From NCBI GenBank assembly GCA_023485185.1, contig JAMCZP010000140.1, positions 1 through 11,732 on the forward strand: 11,732 nt of DNA. Reading direction: 5' to 3'. Positions 8,359 through 11,732 of the stretch are shown piece by piece; within the stretch, counting starts at the first letter, position 1; the number at the start of each line of letters is the position of its first letter. The DNA comes from Gammaproteobacteria bacterium (GTDB lineage: Bacteria; Pseudomonadota; Gammaproteobacteria; Pseudomonadales; Halomonadaceae). Made by a program: the position numbers and the translations under genes. Under the pieces are notes generated by a model. It was not told the DNA's origin. It was given only the letters and a program-made list of their open reading frames with translations, and did not search any database.

Positions 8359-9435
8359 ATGAAGCAGTTTTTATGTGTGCTTTTGCTGGGTGCCTGGTCA
8401 GCGTCGGCCCTTGCAAGTCCTGCCTTGCGCGGGGATGTGATTGCCGACCTCAACGCGCTGCAGGCCCAGTTGCAGGAGGGTGCGTTACCCAACGTTGTCG
8501 AGCGGGCAACCGCTCAAGCCGAGCGATTATCGGGTGGCAACCAAGCTGATCGCTGGGCCAGCGCGCTTTACCAGCAGCTCGCAGCAGGCGCGTTAGCCCG
8601 TCAAGAGCAGCCCGGCCCGGCGGCAGACCGTTTGGCAACTGCCCGTCAGTTGGAAGGTATAGATAGTGCTCAGGCGGCACGCTGGCTTCGTGAAGAGGCG
8701 TCGTTGCGCCGTGCCGCCGGTCAGCGTGATCAGGCCATTGAGTTGCTCAGTGAGTGGTTAGCCAGCCATCAAGATATCGATGCCACTTGGCAGTTAACCC
8801 GCCTGCTGGCGCAGCAAGAGCGCTGGGAGGAGGCCGCGAACTGGCTTGATCAAGCGCTTGAGCAGGCATCTGATCTCAACCAGCAACCCGATGAAAGTCA
8901 GCAAGCCCTAATGCTGGCGGTCTATCGTAATGCCGGTCAAAGCGATCAGGCATTGAGCTATTTGCTGGAAGGTTTGAATGCCGAAAGCGATGCTATCCAA
9001 TGGCGTCAAGCGGCTGGGCTTGCCCAGCAGGCAGGACAAGCCGGTGTTGCTGCTGGTCTATGGGAGATGGCGTGGCAGTTAGGCAAATTAACGCAATCGG
9101 AAGACCGCTGGCTGTTAATTCAGCTACATCTTGCGGGCGGTACCCCCGCGCGGGCAGCAGAGCATTTAGAGCAGGCACTGGGTGAGGGCAATATTGTCCG
9201 CGATGAAACCAATCTGCGCCTGCTTGCCAACGCCTGGCGGCAGGCCAAAGACGTTGAGAGAGCGCTCAATGCTTGGCAAGCCTTGGCGCTGCAGACTCAA
9301 TCAGCTGCTGATTGGCGCACCTATGGCCAGCTCGCTTACGCCTGGGGTGAGGATGAGCAAGCCAAACAAGCCTTTGCCCAAGCCGCAGCGTTGGGCGATG
9401 AAGAAGCTTCTCAGTGGCTTGCCAGCTTTAACTAG
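8359..9435 (+). CDS. Periplasmic TPR protein of TonB2 operon
   Basis: The 358-residue product carries a signal peptide (LLLGAWSASALA, cleavage near residue 19-20) with no lipobox. The rest is almost wholly helical, with degenerate TPR units such as RDQAIELLSEWL, WEEAANWLDQALEQA, PARAAEHLEQALGEG and EQAKQAFAQAAALGD. TPR proteins scaffold other proteins, and one closes the TonB2 cluster of Vibrio. Its likely role is to aid the function or stability of the TonB2 complex from the periplasm; the partner is unknown. GAGG (8348-8351) precedes ATG 8359 by seven bases. No terminator of standard form was seen after it. Confidence 0.87.
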   Translation: MKQFLCVLLLGAWSASALASPALRGDVIADLNALQAQLQEGALPNVVERATAQAERLSGGNQADRWASALYQQLAAGALARQEQPGPAADRLATARQLEGIDSAQAARWLREEASLRRAAGQRDQAIELLSEWLASHQDIDATWQLTRLLAQQERWEEAANWLDQALEQASDLNQQPDESQQALMLAVYRNAGQSDQALSYLLEGLNAESDAIQWRQAAGLAQQAGQAGVAAGLWEMAWQLGKLTQSEDRWLLIQLHLAGGTPARAAEHLEQALGEGNIVRDETNLRLLANAWRQAKDVERALNAWQALALQTQSAADWRTYGQLAYAWGEDEQAKQAFAQAAALGDEEASQWLASFN

Positions 9436-9450
9436 AAAACCTCTGATGAT

Positions 9451-9511
9451 AATGGCTAAGGTTTGTAATGACTGAGTTTTATAATGGCCGAGTTTTAACG
9501 ACTAAGATTTA
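9451..9511 (+). repeat. Four degenerate tandem repeats between convergent genes
   Basis: Four head-to-tail copies of a unit close to AAYGRCYRAGNTTT start at 9451, 9467, 9483 and 9497, with periods 16, 16 and 14 bases. They fill the convergent gap after the TPR gene (stop 9435). The fourth copy contains the xthA stop codon (9502-9504) and its last codons. There is no unique spacer, so this is not a CRISPR. Origin by replication slippage is likely. Confidence 0.7.
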
Positions 9512-10329
9512 AGTGAAATAGTAAAGTCGCTCCAGGTAGGTGCATGGTCAGAGGGGCGCTCCATGGCGCGTAGATCGTAGTCGATACCCGCGTCAGTAAC
9601 GTTTTCAGCTAGCGCCTGAGTAACGAGAATATAGTCGATACGCAGGCCGCGCTTAGGCTCCTGATCAAACCCTTTGGAGCGGTAGTCAAACCAACTGAAG
9701 CGGTCATCACTTTGTGGGTAGCAGAGGCGATAGCTATCGCTAAGCCCCCAGGCTTTAATCCCTTCGAGCCATTCACGTTCGATAGGTTGAAAGCTAGTTT
9801 TGCCTTCCCGCAGCCAGCGCTTGCGGTTGGCTTCGCCGATGCCGATGTCCTGATCTTCAGGGGAAATATTAAAATCACCCATAATCGCCAGCCGCTCGTC
9901 AGGGCGATGCTGATCATTAAGTAGCCGAGCTAACTGGCCGTAAAAACGCTCTTTATTGGGAAATTTAGTCGGGTGGGTGACGTTTTCACCCTGAGGAAAA
10001 TAACCGTTCCATACCGTTACTGGTTCGCCATCTTCGGCCAACAGGCGTACGCCGATCATGCGCCGCTGAGCATCTTCTTCATCATCGGGGAAGCCGTAAA
10101 ACACTTCTTGAGGCGCCTGGCGGCACATTAAAGCGACGCCATAATGGCCCTTTTGGCCGTGGTAAAAAACGTGGTAGCCCATGGCTTCCACGTCGGCAAG
10201 CGGGAACTCGCTGTCCTGTACCTTGGTTTCTTGCAGCCCAATCACGTCCGGCTGCTGAGTGTCGATCAACGCCTGTAACTGGTGAAGCCGTGCTCGGATG
10301 CCATTAATGTTGAACGAAACCAAACGCAT
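9502..10329 (-). CDS. xthA: Exonuclease III (AP endonuclease)
   Basis: This 275-residue enzyme of the exonuclease-endonuclease-phosphatase superfamily cleaves DNA at abasic sites and degrades 3' ends in base-excision repair. It reads nearly colinearly with E. coli XthA (268 residues). Catalytic residues are visible: Glu34 (LQETK), Asp152 and Asn154 (MGDFNISP), Asp232 (LRIDYIL), and Asp261-His262 (PSDHAP). The C-terminus is a few residues longer (ending TISLKS), the last part being encoded by a tandem repeat. The start ATG (10327-10329) overlaps the stop of the upstream small gene by one base. GAGGG on the minus strand (10340-10344) serves as ribosome binding site ten bases away. Confidence 0.97.
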   Translation of the reverse strand: MRLVSFNINGIRARLHQLQALIDTQQPDVIGLQETKVQDSEFPLADVEAMGYHVFYHGQKGHYGVALMCRQAPQEVFYGFPDDEEDAQRRMIGVRLLAEDGEPVTVWNGYFPQGENVTHPTKFPNKERFYGQLARLLNDQHRPDERLAIMGDFNISPEDQDIGIGEANRKRWLREGKTSFQPIEREWLEGIKAWGLSDSYRLCYPQSDDRFSWFDYRSKGFDQEPKRGLRIDYILVTQALAENVTDAGIDYDLRAMERPSDHAPTWSDFTISLKS

Positions 10330-10586
10330 TACGAATCGTCCCTCTTAGTCTTGTTAGCGCCGCTGTCAGCTTTGTCAGGGTGAATAGCAATATCCTGCCC
10401 AGTCTGCTGGCGGGCAAGTTTTCTCACCGCCTGGAGCTTGCGCTGTTGCTGCTTTTTAGCCACAAAACGGCGCGAAGGGGCTACTTGATCAGGATTGTCG
10501 TGGCGCCACTTTTTATAATCTTTACGCCGACCGGTACGAATAGTTACCTTATCGGCCAATGAACGTGTTTTTTTCTTACGCGTCAT
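10329..10586 (-). CDS. Small, highly basic protein of unknown function, coupled to xthA
   Basis: I do not recognise a named family. The 85-residue product is rich in Lys and Arg ([46 protein letters not shown]), with no membrane segment or signal peptide, and is likely soluble and nucleic-acid or ribosome associated. The middle (about 44-60) could be a basic helix; the C-terminus looks disordered. The gene looks real: AGGAG on the minus strand (10593-10597) sits six bases before ATG, an extended -10 lies upstream, and the stop overlaps the xthA start (TAATG). A role linked to DNA repair or RNA is suggested only by charge and neighbour. Confidence 0.75.
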   Translation of the reverse strand: MTRKKKTRSLADKVTIRTGRRKDYKKWRHDNPDQVAPSRRFVAKKQQQRKLQAVRKLARQQTGQDIAIHPDKADSGANKTKRDDS

Positions 10587-10615
10587 GTCGCGCTCCTAAC
10601 GTCGATTTGACCGCT

Positions 10616-10624
10616 ATTCTAACA
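10616..10624 (-). promoter_or_regulatory. Extended -10 promoter for the small gene and xthA
   Basis: On the minus strand TGTTAGAAT fits an extended -10 (TGn followed by TAGAAT, five of six). No good -35 stands at 17 bp. It lies 30 bases before the start codon. Confidence 0.5.
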
Positions 10625-10639
10625 GGCCTTGGGGCTCCT

Positions 10640-10706
10640 TCGACAGCAGGACGCGCTCTTATCGCCAAGCCCTGGTACAATGCGCACGTCAAGATGCCTA
10701 ACCTCC
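10640..10706 (+). repeat. Inverted repeat, left arm (rhlB promoter region)
   Basis: These 67 bases are the exact reverse complement of 11666-11732. This arm lies in the natural gap between the divergent small gene and rhlB and includes the rhlB -10, so it is presumably the original copy. Confidence 0.95.
10673..10681 (+). promoter_or_regulatory. Extended -10 promoter of rhlB
   Basis: TGGTACAAT fits the extended -10 form (TGn plus TACAAT, five of six); no clear -35 is seen at 17 bp. Transcription would start near 10688, about 44 bases before ATG 10732. Confidence 0.55.
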
Positions 10707-10731
10707 ACAGCAATGGACAGATAGACAGCCT

Positions 10732-11732
10732 ATGAGCGAGTCGGAACAGACCACAGCACCGGCCCAGAACCGCAAGCCTAAGCGCCGCCGTCGGAAACCG
10801 CGTCGTCGCCAGTCGAACTGGGATCTTCGTCAGTTTCAGGTGCCCGCCGTGGCCGGCAAATGGCGCTTTCATGACTTTGATCTGCCGCTGCCATTAATGC
10901 GCGCTATTCATGCCCAAGGGTTTGAGTACTGCACACCTATTCAAGCTGAAGCCCTGCGCCAAACGCTTTTAGGTGGCGACATTGTCGGCAAAGCGCAAAC
11001 GGGAACCGGTAAGACCGCGGCCTTTTTGATCTCTGTGATGGCCTACTTCCTGGAAGAGCCAACGCCTGACGGTCAAAAGCCCGGAGCACCGCGCGCGCTA
11101 ATTATTGCGCCTACCCGCGAGCTGGCACTGCAAATCGAAAAAGATGCCAAAGCGTTATCGCGCTTCACCCAACTCAATGTTGCTAGTGTCGTCGGCGGTA
11201 TGGACTACCAAAAGCAGCGTGAAAGCCTGGGTAGCAAGATCGATATCCTGGTGGCAACACCAGGGCGTCTGTTGGATTTCCATCAGAAACGCGATATCGA
11301 CCTCAATGAAGTCGAAGTATTGGTGCTGGATGAAGCCGACCGCATGTTGTCGATGGGCTTTATTCCTGACGTGAAGCGGATTATTCGCTACACGCCGAAA
11401 AAAGAGGAGCGCCAGACTTTCCTCTTCTCGGCTACCTTTACTGACGATATTCTGAATCTTGCCAGTCAATGGACGTTGAACCCTGCCCACGTTGAGATCG
11501 AAGTCACCGTTGAAAATCAGGCGGACATTGATCAGCGCGTGTATATGGTGTCCGATGATGACAAGCAGCGTTTGCTGGTGAACCTGCTACAGCAGGAAAG
11601 CTTTGAACGCGTCATGGTCTTCGGTAACCGTCGTGATTTAGTGCGCAAGCTGGATGATTTGTTGAGGAGGTTAGGCATCTTGACGTGCGCATTGTACCAG
11701 GGCTTGGCGATAAGAGCGCGTCCTGCTGTCGA
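10732..11732 (+). CDS. rhlB: DEAD-box RNA helicase, RhlB type, interrupted at 3' end
   Basis: The frame encodes an ATP-dependent RNA helicase of the DEAD-box family. An Arg/Lys-rich tail (about 15-28) precedes the core, as in Pseudomonas RhlB. Core motifs are the Q motif (EYCTPIQ), motif I AQTGTGKT (88-95), Ia [14 protein letters not shown], motif II DEAD (200-203) and motif III SAT (233-235), and the second domain begins with VMVFGNRRD. From base 11666 (codon 312) the DNA is a reverse copy of the gene's own promoter region, so the last 22 codons ([11 protein letters not shown]...) are not helicase sequence and the motifs IV-VI region is missing. There is no stop before the window ends. ATG 10732 is the only sensible start (in-frame TAA at 10699); its Shine-Dalgarno is weak. 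Confidence 0.88.
   Translation, partial: MSESEQTTAPAQNRKPKRRRRKPRRRQSNWDLRQFQVPAVAGKWRFHDFDLPLPLMRAIHAQGFEYCTPIQAEALRQTLLGGDIVGKAQTGTGKTAAFLISVMAYFLEEPTPDGQKPGAPRALIIAPTRELALQIEKDAKALSRFTQLNVASVVGGMDYQKQRESLGSKIDILVATPGRLLDFHQKRDIDLNEVEVLVLDEADRMLSMGFIPDVKRIIRYTPKKEERQTFLFSATFTDDILNLASQWTLNPAHVEIEVTVENQADIDQRVYMVSDDDKQRLLVNLLQQESFERVMVFGNRRDLVRKLDDLLRRLGILTCALYQGLAIRARPAV
11666..11732 (-). repeat. Inverted repeat, right arm, ending at window edge
   Basis: This is an exact 67-base inverted copy of 10640-10706. It begins inside the helicase gene at GGAGG, where the sequences could share a few bases by chance, and runs to the last base, so its true length is unknown. It carries a minus-strand copy of the rhlB -10 (11691-11696) that would point back into rhlB. 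Confidence 0.95.

Noticed and set aside
4447..8492. Long minus-strand open frames inside the TonB2 genes
   Set aside because: They lie opposite well-supported coding genes, show low-complexity or shadow composition and have no recognisable domains.
4470..9435. A novel six-gene secretion or transport system
   Set aside because: Gene order and domains match the known TonB2 cluster of Vibrio-like bacteria (DUF3450, TtpC, ExbB2, ExbD2, TonB2, TPR).
9437..9464. AAACCT/AGGTTT stem as terminator of the TPR gene
   Set aside because: There are only six AT-rich pairs around a 16-base loop and no clean T-run, so this is too weak.
9451..9511. CRISPR-like array
   Set aside because: Units are 14-16 bases, contiguous and degenerate, with no spacers and no cas genes.
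10576..10872. Minus-strand 98-residue open frame sharing residues with the rhlB 3' end
   Set aside because: The shared peptide comes from the 67-bp inverted repeat. The frame covers the divergent promoter region and the rhlB N-terminus and has no family signature.

Overview
The window reads as a chromosomal segment of a gammaproteobacterium. GC content is moderate and genes are tightly packed. The NrdE, NrdF, NrdI and ExoIII proteins resemble the enterobacterial ones closely, while the RhlB-type helicase has the arginine-rich N-terminus of the Pseudomonas type, and a Vibrio-like TonB2 operon is present. A Halomonas-like or other marine/halophilic lineage fits, but that placement is inference from protein recall, not a search.

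Layout. (1) Positions 1-111 hold the 3' end of a group II intron: domains V and VI and the 3' boundary, with features of bacterial class C. (2) Positions 112-284 are an AT-rich regulatory stretch with a strong NrdR box, a weaker one exactly 31 bp upstream, an overlapping promoter, and a perfect 11-bp leader hairpin. (3) Positions 285-4217 are a complete class Ib ribonucleotide reductase operon, nrdH-nrdI-nrdE-nrdF, closed by a strong intrinsic terminator at 4274-4307. (4) A strong Fur-box-like palindrome (4338-4356) and a leader hairpin precede a six-gene TonB2-type energy-transduction operon: DUF3450 protein, TtpC-like ExbB with a periplasmic coiled coil, ExbB, ExbD, TonB and a periplasmic TPR protein (4470-9435). 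Its genes overlap or nearly abut throughout. (5) On the minus strand, a small very basic protein of unknown function is coupled by a one-base overlap to xthA (exonuclease III). Four short tandem repeats fill the convergent gap before it. (6) A plus-strand DEAD-box helicase (RhlB type) begins at 10732 and runs to the window end.

How they work together. NrdH reduces NrdE, NrdI activates the dimetal/tyrosyl site of NrdF, and NrdEF makes dNTPs; this system is typically used under iron limitation or oxidative stress. The neighbouring TonB2 operon, apparently Fur-controlled, would energise outer-membrane iron uptake. The two operons are therefore physiologically related, although separated by a terminator.

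The most striking anomaly is at the right edge. The last 67 bases (11666-11732) are an exact reverse complement of 10640-10706, the rhlB promoter region. Helicase homology stops at that junction. The match runs to the very last base, so a fold-back chimera or assembly end is the leading explanation, with a genuine rearrangement as the alternative. I did not find a convincing new multi-gene system; the genes here belong to known families, and the less described elements are the leader hairpins, the tandem repeat and the small basic protein.
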